A stretch of DNA of 64,000 nucleotides, from the NCBI RefSeq assembly GCF_010645075.1, contig NZ_JAADZV010000001.1:620001-684000 (forward strand). Reading direction: 5' to 3'. The stretch's first letter is position 1. Each line of letters opens with the position of its first letter. Shown piece after piece: positions 24,728 through 33,809 of this stretch. The notes beneath the pieces are model-generated. The model did not search any database and was not told the origin of the DNA. It worked only from the letters and a program-made list of their open reading frames with translations. The DNA comes from Flavobacterium limi. Its GTDB lineage: Bacteria > Bacteroidota > Bacteroidia > Flavobacteriales > Flavobacteriaceae. The position numbers and the translations under genes are program-made.

Positions 24728-27397
24728 TTAAAATTGCTGTCCAATAATAAAATGTATTTCCTGTCCATGTGCTTTAGTTTCACCTGTCTGAGGATCAAAT
24801 CCATAACCAAAATCAATACCTAATAATCCAAATGCAGGCATAAATACACGCAAACCAAAACCTGCAGAACGATACAAGTCAAAAGGATTGTAGTTTTTAA
24901 ATCCATCATAAGCAGCACCAGCTTCCAGAAAAGTCAAAGCATATATTGATGCTGATGGTTTCAGTGTAATAGGATAACGTAATTCCATAGAAAATTTGTT
25001 ATAAATCGTAGCACCAATTTGTTGGCCGTTTTTTATTGGAGTCAAAGAATTATTTTCATACCCTCTTAATCCAATTGTTTCCCTGCCGTCCATAGAGTAA
25101 TTGGCCATACCATCACCACCTAAATAGAAACGTTCAAAAGGAACTATACCCCTGGCTTGATTATAAGCACCCATGAAACCAAATTCGGTTAATGTTCTTA
25201 AAACTAATTTTCCATATACTTTATTATACCAGTCTGCTTTAAATTTGATTTTATAATATTCTAACCAGTTATATTTTTGCTGATCGACTTTTGCATTATC
25301 TGTGTCAGCACTTGTATAATCAGATCCTACACTAACTCTTCCAGATTCTCCTTGAGCATTTGTACCTAGTTTATAATAATCGCCATCTTCTAATTTATTT
25401 CCGTTGATATCAGAAATCATTTCCCCTGAATATCTTGTTTTATATTCTTTCTGATTTCCTAAATCACTATAGTTAATACCATTAAACAAAGAATATGGAG
25501 GAGTTACTTTTGCAGAAACACTAAATTCTGAACCATAAGTTGGGAAAATTGGGTTAACCCCCTTGTTACTTCTTGTTAATCCAATTGTATATGCTAAGTT
25601 TCTCGATTCACCATTACCAAAAGTAAACAATCCGGTAAAGTAATTGTTCAAATCATAATGCTGGTAACTTACAGATTGAGATAATACAAAATAATCATCA
25701 GGTACTGTTAATCTTTTTGCAAGTCCAACTTGTACAGTAAAAATATTAAAGCTTTGATCTTTGTTTACATTTCGTCCATAACTGTAATTAAACTGCTTAC
25801 TGTAAGAGATAGATGAACTAAATTGTACCGGTTTTTTTCCTCCAAACCAAGGCTCAGAGAAAGATACGCTATAAGTCTGGAAATAAGTACTTCCTTGTAA
25901 ACGCAGGGATACTTTTTGTCCATCTCCCATAGGTAGTGGTTTGTAAGCTTCCTTCTTAAACATGTTTCTGGCCGAAAAGTTATTGAAAGATAATCCTAAA
26001 GTTCCAATGAAACCTCCACCGCCATATCCACCTTGTAATTCGACCTGGCTGGAACCTTTTTCAACTAAATTGTATTCAATATCTACAGTCCCGGCTGCAG
26101 CATCTACATTTTTAAATTTAGGATCAATTGCTTCCGGATCGAAGAATCCTAATTGTCCAATTTCACGAATGGTTCTTACTAATAGTTCTTTACTGTACTT
26201 TTCACCTGGCTTAGTTCTCAGTTCACGGTAGATAACGTGATCATTAGTTTTATCATTTCCTACTACAGATATTTTGTTGAAATAAGCAATAGGTCCTTCG
26301 GTAATTCTAATTTCAAAATCAATAGTGTCATTTGCTGTTTTTACCTCTACAGCATTTATGTTTGAAAATAAATATCCGTTGTTTTGATATAAGTTAGTAA
26401 TGTCTTCACCATCCGGTTTGGTTTTATCTGCGATTCTTTTTTCAAGTAAAACACCGTTATATGTTTCCCCCTTTTTAATTCCTAAGTAACGATTAAGCTG
26501 TTGATCAGAATAAACGGTATTTCCTAAAAATTTAATATTTCCGAAGTAATATTTGTTTCCTTCTTCCAGATTAATTTTAATGGCAAGCATGTTTTTCTCT
26601 TTATTATAGGTGACGGAGTCATATATAATACGGGCATCACGATATCCTTTTTCTTTATAAGATGCAATAACTTTTTCTAAATCGGTTTTGTATTTTTCAG
26701 GAATGAATTTCGAAGCTTTCAGGACACGAAAAACATTTTTTTGTTTGGTGTCTTTCATGGCGCTTCTCAATTGACTGTCAGTAAGTTGTTTGTTTCCAAT
26801 AAAGTCAATACTGCTAATCTTTACTTTATCTCCCTTATCAACACGTACAAGCATATTTACATTATTCCCAGCAGTTGTATCAGGAGTAGTTGTAATGGTA
26901 ACTTTTGTATTGTAAAAACCTTCTTTTTTGTATTTGTTTTCGATGTAATTTTTTGTCGTAGTGATTAGGTTTTCGTTTACAATCTTGCTTTTTGTAAGGT
27001 TATTGTCTTTTATAAGTCCTTCTACTTTACTTTTTTTAATACCAACAAATTTTACTTCATTTAATTTAGGAAGTTCAACTATATTTAGGTCTAGATAAAT
27101 GCTGTCATTTTCAACTTTATTTACATAAAAAGCGATTTCATCAAAAAGACCAAGCTTTCCTAATTTTTTAATTGCCCCACTAATTTCTTCACCCGGAACA
27201 GTGATTTCCTGCCCTTTTTGAAGGCCTGAAAATGTTACAACGGTTTGTTCATTGAAGCTTATTTTACCAACAACAGAAACTTTTGCAAGAATATATTTTT
27301 TTCCCTGATCAAAAGGGATTCTTTCTTGTGCTTTGATTTGAGAAAAACTACCCAAAAGAAGTAGGGTAAGTACTATTTGTATTCTTTTTTGTAACAC
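24728..27397 (-). CDS. bamA: Outer membrane protein assembly factor BamA
   Basis: The central insertase for outer-membrane beta-barrels, about 889 residues. I place the start at GTG 27397, 7 nt after the uppS stop, because it gives a signal peptide (LQKRIQIVLTLLLLGSFSQIKAQ). The frame is open to 27529, but that extension would overlap uppS and has no signal character. Five POTRA-like domains (about 30-450; e.g. LGLFDEIAFYV, LGFFDPEAIDP) precede a 16-strand barrel containing the L6 motif LRGYENNSL (family VRGF) and ending in HGQEIHFIIGQQF. Its position after porG and uppS and before the Skp genes matches the conserved Bacteroidota order. Confidence 0.95.
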   Translation of the reverse strand: MLQKRIQIVLTLLLLGSFSQIKAQERIPFDQGKKYILAKVSVVGKISFNEQTVVTFSGLQKGQEITVPGEEISGAIKKLGKLGLFDEIAFYVNKVENDSIYLDLNIVELPKLNEVKFVGIKKSKVEGLIKDNNLTKSKIVNENLITTTKNYIENKYKKEGFYNTKVTITTTPDTTAGNNVNMLVRVDKGDKVKISSIDFIGNKQLTDSQLRSAMKDTKQKNVFRVLKASKFIPEKYKTDLEKVIASYKEKGYRDARIIYDSVTYNKEKNMLAIKINLEEGNKYYFGNIKFLGNTVYSDQQLNRYLGIKKGETYNGVLLEKRIADKTKPDGEDITNLYQNNGYLFSNINAVEVKTANDTIDFEIRITEGPIAYFNKISVVGNDKTNDHVIYRELRTKPGEKYSKELLVRTIREIGQLGFFDPEAIDPKFKNVDAAAGTVDIEYNLVEKGSSQVELQGGYGGGGFIGTLGLSFNNFSARNMFKKEAYKPLPMGDGQKVSLRLQGSTYFQTYSVSFSEPWFGGKKPVQFSSSISYSKQFNYSYGRNVNKDQSFNIFTVQVGLAKRLTVPDDYFVLSQSVSYQHYDLNNYFTGLFTFGNGESRNLAYTIGLTRSNKGVNPIFPTYGSEFSVSAKVTPPYSLFNGINYSDLGNQKEYKTRYSGEMISDINGNKLEDGDYYKLGTNAQGESGRVSVGSDYTSADTDNAKVDQQKYNWLEYYKIKFKADWYNKVYGKLVLRTLTEFGFMGAYNQARGIVPFERFYLGGDGMANYSMDGRETIGLRGYENNSLTPIKNGQQIGATIYNKFSMELRYPITLKPSASIYALTFLEAGAAYDGFKNYNPFDLYRSAGFGLRVFMPAFGLLGIDFGYGFDPQTGETKAHGQEIHFIIGQQF

Positions 27398-27404
27398 TAA
27401 AATA

Positions 27405-28145
27405 TTATTTAATTTGTTCACTGGTTTTTCCAAATCTGCGTTCTCTTTTTTGATAACTAATGATAGCCTCATATAAATCTTGTTCTTTAAAGTCTGGCCA
27501 GAGTACATCAGTAAAATATAACTCTGCATAAGCGATTTGCCATAGCAGAAAATTACTTATTCTGTGTTCTCCACTTGTTCGTATTAATAAATCTACATCA
27601 GGTAAATTTTGCGTGTAAAGATGCTCATTTATAATTGAATCGTCAATAGAGTCTAATGAAATTATATTATTTTTAACTTTATCACTTATGGTTCTGACAG
27701 CGTTCACCAACTCTTCTCTGGATCCGTAACTTAAAGCTAATGTCAGTGTTAAACCAGTGTTGTTTTTTGTCTTTTCGATAACATCCATTAACTCTTTTTG
27801 AGCTGATTTTGGCAGTCTGTCAAGATTTCCAATTGCATTAAGTCTTATGTCGTTTTCCTGCAAAGTTACAAGCTCTTTTCGTAATGAATTTATAAGTATT
27901 TTCATCAATGCCTGAACTTCTAATTTTGGGCGGTTCCAGTTTTCTGTCGAAAAAGCATATAATGTTAAAAATTCGATGTCAAGTTTGGTGCAAATCTTAA
28001 TCGTTTCTTTAACTGATTTCGAACCATTTTCATGACCAAAAGCACGAAGAAAGCCTTGTTGTTTAGCCCAACGTCCATTACCATCCATAATGATGGCAAG
28101 GTGTTTAGGTAAATTTGTCTTATCTATAGATTCTAATAAATTCAT
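27405..28145 (-). CDS. uppS: Isoprenyl transferase (undecaprenyl diphosphate synthase)
   Basis: Adds cis isopentenyl units to farnesyl diphosphate to make the C55 lipid carrier for peptidoglycan and O-antigen. The product is 246 residues from ATG 28145, 1 nt after the porG stop; a longer frame to 28178 would overlap porG. Family motifs are AIIMDGNGRWAKQQG with the catalytic Asp, FGHENGSKSV, LTLYAFSTENWNRP, and DLLIRTSGEHRISNFLLWQ followed by YAELYFTDVLWPDF. Confidence 0.96.
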   Translation of the reverse strand: MNLLESIDKTNLPKHLAIIMDGNGRWAKQQGFLRAFGHENGSKSVKETIKICTKLDIEFLTLYAFSTENWNRPKLEVQALMKILINSLRKELVTLQENDIRLNAIGNLDRLPKSAQKELMDVIEKTKNNTGLTLTLALSYGSREELVNAVRTISDKVKNNIISLDSIDDSIINEHLYTQNLPDVDLLIRTSGEHRISNFLLWQIAYAELYFTDVLWPDFKEQDLYEAIISYQKRERRFGKTSEQIK

Positions 28146-28146
28146 T

Positions 28147-28830
28147 TTATTCTGCGCAATAGCAAGGTTTTTGTCCAAAGGTATATGTTAATGTTACTCC
28201 GGTAAAAACATACCAGTCATTATTGTTTAAATTACCAAAACGATTATCTGCGAAAGAGTCATCTTCGGGGTTACTTCCATCGATATTGTCTGTAAAAGTA
28301 TATCGGGCTCCTATCTCAGCTGCTAAAACAAAATTGCGACTGATGTTTGATTTTATTCCTAATATTATAGGTATGGCAAACGAACCGGATCCTTTATCTT
28401 TTTTGGTTATACCGTTTTCTATATATAATTCATCATATTTAAAATAATTTATTCCTGAAAATATATAGGGAGTGATTTTTAGATCTTCATCATGTAAATT
28501 AAAGTCGAAGAAATTAAATTCTAATCCGGCAGAAAGTTCTTTTATATTGTTTTTAAAACTATAACCTCTATTGTATCGGCTAGACTCTTCAGATTTTGAA
28601 TCATTGCCTGTTACGGTAGATTGGGTGTAAGAAAATCTATAAGAATGTCGTGGACTTTTATTCCATTTATACAAAATACCAATAGCTAAGTTTTCAGGAG
28701 CTATGTAAGTAGTACTACCAACATCACCAACAAAGTTGCTTCCCCCAAGAAAAACACCGATCTCATGTATTTGAGCATGAAGTGTAATAAAGGGGAAAAA
28801 ACATAACAATAAATTAAAAATTTTCTTCAT
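28147..28830 (-). CDS. porG: PorG-type outer membrane protein (DUF6089) of the T9SS
   Basis: A 227-residue beta-barrel with a signal peptide (IFNLLLCFFPFITLHAQ) and the DUF6089 signature EIGVFLGGSNFVGDVG after the cleavage site. Strands such as ELSAGLEFNFFDFNLHDED follow, and the end is CYCAE-type after TFGQKP. PorG of Porphyromonas gingivalis is an outer-membrane component associated with the PorKN ring of the type IX secretion system, and its gene lies next to uppS and bamA, exactly as here. The identification rests on the motif plus this synteny. A good promoter (28849-28877) lies directly upstream. Confidence 0.85.
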   Translation of the reverse strand: MKKIFNLLLCFFPFITLHAQIHEIGVFLGGSNFVGDVGSTTYIAPENLAIGILYKWNKSPRHSYRFSYTQSTVTGNDSKSEESSRYNRGYSFKNNIKELSAGLEFNFFDFNLHDEDLKITPYIFSGINYFKYDELYIENGITKKDKGSGSFAIPIILGIKSNISRNFVLAAEIGARYTFTDNIDGSNPEDDSFADNRFGNLNNNDWYVFTGVTLTYTFGQKPCYCAE

Positions 28831-28848
28831 TTAATTCAAAATTGCGTG

Positions 28849-28877
28849 CAAATATAATAATTATCAATACGAATCAA
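28849..28877 (-). promoter_or_regulatory. Promoter of the porG-uppS-bamA-ompH-ompH operon
   Basis: Read on the minus strand: TTG, an 18-nt spacer, then TATATTTG, a perfect consensus. The predicted start at about 28843 leaves a leader of about 13 nt before the porG ATG. Confidence 0.65.
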
Positions 28878-29003
28878 CGTTCCTTTAGATAAATGTGTCT
28901 TTTTTTAAATTTATTGTATGATTTTGAGACATTTGATAAAGATTCGATATATGCAAAACGAGAAAAAGTACTAATATCGTATAGTTGAATTTTATAAAAG
29001 TGT

Positions 29004-29891
29004 TTAATTCCTTTTGTCTTCTCCCCACAGCAATTTTTTTCGGAGGGTTTTTAAAAAAGTTTCGCCCGGAATTTCAACCATTTTAATCTTAAAATCTGTT
29101 TTTTTAATGGTTAGAACCGATTCATTTTTAATAGATGCAATTCTGGAATCCAATGATACTAAATATTGGTCTTCTCTCCCCGAAACACGAAGTTTTATTT
29201 CGGTATCATCAGGTATAACCAATGGTCTGGCGTTTAAATTATGAGGGGCAATAGGAGTAACTACTAAACTTTTTACGTCAGGAGTTAATATTGGTCCTCC
29301 ACAGCTTAATGAATATCCGGTAGAACCTGTTGGTGTTGAGAGAATAAGTCCATCAGCCCAATATGAATTCAGATATTCATTATTTAAATAGGTTTCAACA
29401 GTGATCATCGAAGTGGTGTCTTTTCGGCTAACCGTAACTTCATTCATTGCAAAATTCAAATCGTCTTCGATAGCATCATTTTTCGGGTCACAAGTCAGGC
29501 TTAACAAAGTTCTTTCAGAGATGGTGTAGTTTTTATCTATTACAAACTGTAAAAAACCATCAATGCTCTCTTTTGGGACAGTTGCCAGAAAACCTAATCT
29601 TCCTGCATTGATTCCTAAAATTGGTACACCGGAATTACGAACTAAACTCGCAGCTCTTAAAATAGTTCCGTCACCGCCAATACTCAGCAGCATTTCAAAA
29701 CTATCATCAAGTTTGGTTTTTGCAGAGAAAGTATTGTATTCTTTTTTTATTAATTGTTTCTCATATAGCATTTTCAGAAAGTTTTCTTCAATGACCATTT
29801 CGACATTATTGTTGTTGAAAAACACAAAAATATCTTTGATAATGGGTTCGGTACTGTTTTGATAATACTGTCCGTAAATGGCTACTTTCAT
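29004..29891 (-). CDS. nadK: NAD kinase
   Basis: Phosphorylates NAD to NADP in the cytoplasm. The 295-residue protein has the hallmarks GGDGTILRAA (about 73-82), the NE/D motif AMNEVTVSRKDT, the glycine-rich DGLILSTPTGSTGYSLSCGGPI, and VTPIAPHNLNARPL. The gene lies between the CBS-domain gene and porG on the same strand. The 173-bp gap to porG contains that operon's promoter and the 3' flank of nadK. Confidence 0.96.
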   Translation of the reverse strand: MKVAIYGQYYQNSTEPIIKDIFVFFNNNNVEMVIEENFLKMLYEKQLIKKEYNTFSAKTKLDDSFEMLLSIGGDGTILRAASLVRNSGVPILGINAGRLGFLATVPKESIDGFLQFVIDKNYTISERTLLSLTCDPKNDAIEDDLNFAMNEVTVSRKDTTSMITVETYLNNEYLNSYWADGLILSTPTGSTGYSLSCGGPILTPDVKSLVVTPIAPHNLNARPLVIPDDTEIKLRVSGREDQYLVSLDSRIASIKNESVLTIKKTDFKIKMVEIPGETFLKTLRKKLLWGEDKRN

Positions 29892-29897
29892 TTTTTT

Positions 29898-29967
29898 AAA
29901 TTAGATAATGAGAAATTTGATAATGGGCCAATATCTAATTGACTCATTTTCTAATTGTCACATTATA
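29898..29967. repeat. TTAGATAAT-type intergenic microrepeat
   Basis: The gap between nadK and the CBS gene is built of related short units (ATTAGATAATGAG, AATTTGATAATGGG, TATCTAATTGAC, TTTCTAATTGTCAC). It includes 9-bp arms AATTAGATA (29899-29907) and TATCTAATT (29932-29940). A similar region lies at 59466-59530. Confidence 0.5.
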
Positions 29968-29968
29968 A

Positions 29969-30628
29969 TTATATATTAAGGTATTTGTCTAAATAATCAG
30001 AACGTTCTTTTAAGCTGTTAATATAGGTATCTTCCTGATGTTCTGAGATAATTTCGTAATTGTATCTTCTGAATGTCTGAATGATTTCGTTCATTGGGCC
30101 AACTCCAATTTTTACTGTAATATTAACATTTTCTAAATCAGCTTCAGAGATAAAGCAGCCGAGTATTTTGCCATTATTACTTTCTACTATTTGGGTTACC
30201 TGAGCCATTGAATAATCTAAAAGTCCTTTTTGAACAATAATGATACCGCCCTGTTCTTTTAAAAATGGAGTTTCCTGAAAAAATTTCATTATATCTTCCA
30301 TTTCATAATATCCGATGTAGATGTTGTTTTCGTCAAGTACCGGAATTACATTCGTATGATTTTTAGCAAAAATTTCTAAAACGTCCAGCCAAATCATTGA
30401 TTTTCTTGCAAAAAAACGTTCTAATGTATATTTGTAATCAATTATTTTCTTGTCCGTATCAAATGTTTCAACATCATCAGAGGCGATGCTTCCGATGAAA
30501 ATTCCATTTTCTAAAACAGGAAAATGAGAAAAACTTAAATCAGCAAAAAAGTCCTGAACAGATGTTATCGTTTCCTGACTGTCGATTCCTCTAAAATCGT
30601 TGGTGATATAGTTGGTGATTTCTGTCAT
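29969..30628 (-). CDS. CBS-domain protein
   Basis: A protein of about 219 residues with two CBS motifs in the first 130 (ITSVQDFFADLSFSHFPVLENGIFIG; WLDVLEIFAKNHTNVIPVLDENNIYIGYYE). An ACT-like or small regulatory C-terminal half follows (GIIIVQKGLLDYSMAQVTQIVE; VNITVKIGVGPMNEIIQTFRRYNYEI). CBS pairs bind adenosyl nucleotides. I start at ATG 30628, which begins MTEITNYIT; the longer frame from 30673 has an unlikely leader. It is conserved next to pdxJ and nadK in flavobacteria. The regulated partner is unknown. Confidence 0.88.
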   Translation of the reverse strand: MTEITNYITNDFRGIDSQETITSVQDFFADLSFSHFPVLENGIFIGSIASDDVETFDTDKKIIDYKYTLERFFARKSMIWLDVLEIFAKNHTNVIPVLDENNIYIGYYEMEDIMKFFQETPFLKEQGGIIIVQKGLLDYSMAQVTQIVESNNGKILGCFISEADLENVNITVKIGVGPMNEIIQTFRRYNYEIISEHQEDTYINSLKERSDYLDKYLNI

Positions 30629-30694
30629 AAGTCGGTTGATGATATTTGATGCAAAATAATCAAAAAATAGCAAAAAACGCTACGTTTTAGTTTG

Positions 30695-30702
30695 TATTTT
30701 TG
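30695..30702 (+). promoter_or_regulatory. Possible -7 element for pdxJ
   Basis: TATTTTTG matches TAnnTTTG and lies 42 nt before the pdxJ ATG in the short divergent gap. I do not see a TTG at -33. Confidence 0.35.
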
Positions 30703-30744
30703 CCATTACAAATATAATGTTACCAGAATTAATAATCTATTTAT

Positions 30745-31458
30745 ATGACAAAATTAAGTGTAAATATCAATAAAATAGCAACTTTGCGTAATGCACGCGG
30801 AGGAAATGTTCCTGATTTATTAAAAGTTGCAACTGATATTCAAAAATTTGGAGGTCAGGGAATCACGATTCATCCACGTCCTGACGAACGACATATTCGT
30901 TATCAGGATGCACGTGATTTAAAAGCAATTGTTACTACGGAATATAATATTGAGGGAAATCCGCAGCATAATTTTATTGATTTGGTTTTAGAATGTAAGC
31001 CTGATCAGGTTACGCTGGTTCCGGATGCAATTGGTGCAATAACCTCTTCTGCTGGTTGGGATACGATTAAAAATCAAGCTTATTTAACGGAAGTTATTCA
31101 GGAATTTCAAAAAAACGGAATCAGAACTTCAATTTTTGTTGATCCGGTTTTGGAAATGATTGAAGGTGCTAAAAAAACAGGAACAGACAGAATTGAATTA
31201 TATACGGAAGCTTTTGCTCATCAATACGATTTAGGAAATAAAAACGGAATCGATCCTTACGTGAAAGCTGCTGAATTAGCAAATGAATTAGGTTTAGGAA
31301 TCAACGCCGGACACGATTTAAGCTTGGAGAACATTCAGTTTTTTAAGCAAAATATCCCGGGATTATTAGAAGTTTCTATTGGTCACGCATTAATTTCAGA
31401 AGCACTTTATCTTGGTTTGGATAATGTGGTTAATATGTATTTGAATAAACTCAAATAG
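30745..31458 (+). CDS. pdxJ: Pyridoxine 5'-phosphate synthase
   Basis: Last step of the DXP-dependent vitamin B6 pathway: condenses 3-amino-2-oxopropyl phosphate with 1-deoxyxylulose 5-phosphate to give pyridoxine phosphate. The 237-residue TIM barrel shows LSVNINKIATLRNARGG at the N-terminus, GITIHPRPDERHIRYQD, LVPDAIGAITSSAGW and the C-terminal GINAGHDLSLENIQ and EVSIGHALISEALYLG phosphate loops. A strong terminator follows at 31470. Confidence 0.97.
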   Translation: MTKLSVNINKIATLRNARGGNVPDLLKVATDIQKFGGQGITIHPRPDERHIRYQDARDLKAIVTTEYNIEGNPQHNFIDLVLECKPDQVTLVPDAIGAITSSAGWDTIKNQAYLTEVIQEFQKNGIRTSIFVDPVLEMIEGAKKTGTDRIELYTEAFAHQYDLGNKNGIDPYVKAAELANELGLGINAGHDLSLENIQFFKQNIPGLLEVSIGHALISEALYLGLDNVVNMYLNKLK

Positions 31459-31469
31459 CATTCAAATTA

Positions 31470-31507
31470 AAACAATTATAACCTGATGGATTTGGTTATA
31501 ATTGTTT
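31470..31507 (+). terminator. Terminator after pdxJ
   Basis: A perfect 14-bp AT-rich stem (AAACAATTATAACC with GGTTATAATTGTTT, 10-nt loop) is followed by TATTTTC, 11 nt after the pdxJ stop. Confidence 0.75.
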
Positions 31508-31538
31508 ATTTTCGCACTTTTCTCATTAAAATAAAGTA

Positions 31539-33806
31539 TTGAAATCTACTATTCTCTTTTTTTTGTTATGTTTTTCCAAAGTTATAGCTCAATCTAATGT
31601 GAGAATAACAGGAAATGTAAAATCTTCTGAAAAAGAAAACTTAGCCGGAGTAAATATTTCCTTTAAAACCGGTAATCATCTATATGAGACTATTACAGAT
31701 TCTACTGGGAATTTTGCAGAAAATATTCCTTTTGGGAATTTAATTATAGATATTCATCATCCGTACTTTGCATTAAAAACAATTCAGTTTAATGTTGTAA
31801 GAGATACTTTATTATCGGTTATATTGGAAAGTGATATTTCCCGATTAAAAGAAGTGATTATTTCAAATGATAAAAAAAAAGGAATAAAAGACTTATCAGG
31901 TGGCAAGTTGTCAATCAATTTAAAAGATTTGTCTTCTGTACCTACAATGTTAGGGACTACTGATGTTATAAAAATTTTACAGTTAACTCCAGGAGTACAA
32001 AATTCCGGTGATGCAAATGGTTATTTTTATGTCAGGGGCAGTGATCCCGGGCATAATGCTATTTTATATAATGGAACTCCTGTCTATGGAATGTCACATT
32101 TATTGGGGATATTTCCTTTTTATAACGCAGACCATGTTAAAGATGTTGAATTTGATAAATCAAGTTCTAATGCAAAATATGGCGGTCGATTAAGTTCAAC
32201 AACACTTTTAAATTCTAATAAAAAAAATCCATCGAAGTTTGGTATTCAGGGAAATGTTGGCATTTTGGCTTCTCAATTAAGTGTTTCGGTTCCTCTTAAC
32301 CAAAAGACCGGATTTTATGTTTCAGGACGAAAAACCTATATTGATGAAGTTGTTGCACCATTGTTAAATTCTAAAAACAGTGATGTTCAGGAGATGAAAT
32401 ATGGATTTTCTGATGGTAATCTTACTTTTGTGTCTCAGGTTTCGAAATCCAATTTATTTGCAGTAGATGTTTTTGTTAGTGGGGATCAGTTAAGAATTAC
32501 AGATGAAGAACTAGCTCTTCAGACCAGTTTAAAATGGAGTAATTTTACGATTTCTCCTTCTTTAACCACGACGTTTTCACCAAAACTGAGCATGTCAAAT
32601 GCTCTTTATTTTAGTAGTTATATTAATGATTTGAGAATGAATCAGGCGACTATTGAGATGGGTGTGTCATCAAATATACAGGATTTTGGATTTACAAATT
32701 CAATTCAGTTTTTTGTTAAAAATATTCCTTTTGAGTCAGGGATGACTTATGTTTACCATACCTTACAGCCTCAAAAAATCAACGTAGAAAATTTGACAAC
32801 GACAGATAATAACACTGAAAATAGAATAAATGCTAATGAACTTGCCGTTTTTACTACTTTCAAACCTAAATTATCGGAAAAGTTAGCTGCTGATGTCGGG
32901 ATAAGGATTAATTATTATACTTCGGGATCAAATGATTCATATCTGCATTTCCAGCCACGTGTTGTGTTGAATTATTATACTGATGAGAAATATTCTTTTT
33001 ATGCCTCTTATAATAGGCAGTATCAATATTTAAGTTTGATAACAACTTCAAGTGTAGGGATTCCTACAGATTTTTGGATTTCAAGTTCAGATGGAATTAA
33101 GCCACAATCATCTCATGAATTCTCTATTGGATCCAATCAAAATATCTCAAGAATTTTTTCTTCATCTTTTGGAACATTTTATCGTTCAATGAAAAATTTA
33201 TTGGAATATCCATACGGAATAACGCAGTTTAATGAAACAACAACTTTAAAAAATGATTTACTGGTTGGAAAAGGAAAGGCATACGGTTTTGAAATAATGC
33301 TGAAAAAGAAGAACGGAAAATTTAATGGATGGATCAGTTATACTTTAAGCTGGTCTAATCGGAATTTTGACGAACTTAATAACGGTAAAACGTATTTCGC
33401 AAAATATGACAGACGACATAACCTTTCAATAGTTGGAATTTATGATTTAAATCCAAAGTGGGATTTTGGAATAACCCAGATATTCAGTTCGGGAAACCGA
33501 TTTACAATGCCCACTTCGTGGTATTTTATCAACAACAACCCTGTCAAGGAATATTCTGAATATAATAATGCGCAAATGCCAAATTACATTAGAACGGATC
33601 TTTCTGCAAACTATTATTTCTTTAAAAATGCTAAAAAAGAAAGTGCATTAAATTTTTCCATTTACAATACCTTTAATATTGATAATCCAATTTATGTGGT
33701 TTTAGATGTAGAGGCAAACGAAAATGAAGATAAAGTAATTGTTACTCAGGACAAAAAAGTCTTGTATCGAATTCTGCCTTCTATCAGTTGGAGATTTAAA
33801 TTTTAG
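31539..33806 (+). CDS. TonB-dependent receptor paired with DUF4249 lipoprotein
   Basis: A 755-residue outer-membrane receptor. It has a signal peptide (STILFFLLCFSKVIAQ), a carboxypeptidase-like beta-sandwich (about 20-110: ITGNVKSSEKENLAGVNISF), a plug domain with VIKILQLTPGVQNSGDANGYFYVRG and a barrel ending ILPSISWRFKF. The start is TTG at 31539, as no ATG precedes the signal peptide in frame. The direct pairing with a DUF4249 lipoprotein 3 nt downstream is a recurrent Bacteroidota arrangement; it is not a SusC/SusD pair. The ligand is unknown. Confidence 0.92.
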   Translation: MKSTILFFLLCFSKVIAQSNVRITGNVKSSEKENLAGVNISFKTGNHLYETITDSTGNFAENIPFGNLIIDIHHPYFALKTIQFNVVRDTLLSVILESDISRLKEVIISNDKKKGIKDLSGGKLSINLKDLSSVPTMLGTTDVIKILQLTPGVQNSGDANGYFYVRGSDPGHNAILYNGTPVYGMSHLLGIFPFYNADHVKDVEFDKSSSNAKYGGRLSSTTLLNSNKKNPSKFGIQGNVGILASQLSVSVPLNQKTGFYVSGRKTYIDEVVAPLLNSKNSDVQEMKYGFSDGNLTFVSQVSKSNLFAVDVFVSGDQLRITDEELALQTSLKWSNFTISPSLTTTFSPKLSMSNALYFSSYINDLRMNQATIEMGVSSNIQDFGFTNSIQFFVKNIPFESGMTYVYHTLQPQKINVENLTTTDNNTENRINANELAVFTTFKPKLSEKLAADVGIRINYYTSGSNDSYLHFQPRVVLNYYTDEKYSFYASYNRQYQYLSLITTSSVGIPTDFWISSSDGIKPQSSHEFSIGSNQNISRIFSSSFGTFYRSMKNLLEYPYGITQFNETTTLKNDLLVGKGKAYGFEIMLKKKNGKFNGWISYTLSWSNRNFDELNNGKTYFAKYDRRHNLSIVGIYDLNPKWDFGITQIFSSGNRFTMPTSWYFINNNPVKEYSEYNNAQMPNYIRTDLSANYYFFKNAKKESALNFSIYNTFNIDNPIYVVLDVEANENEDKVIVTQDKKVLYRILPSISWRFKF

Positions 33807-33809
33807 TAC

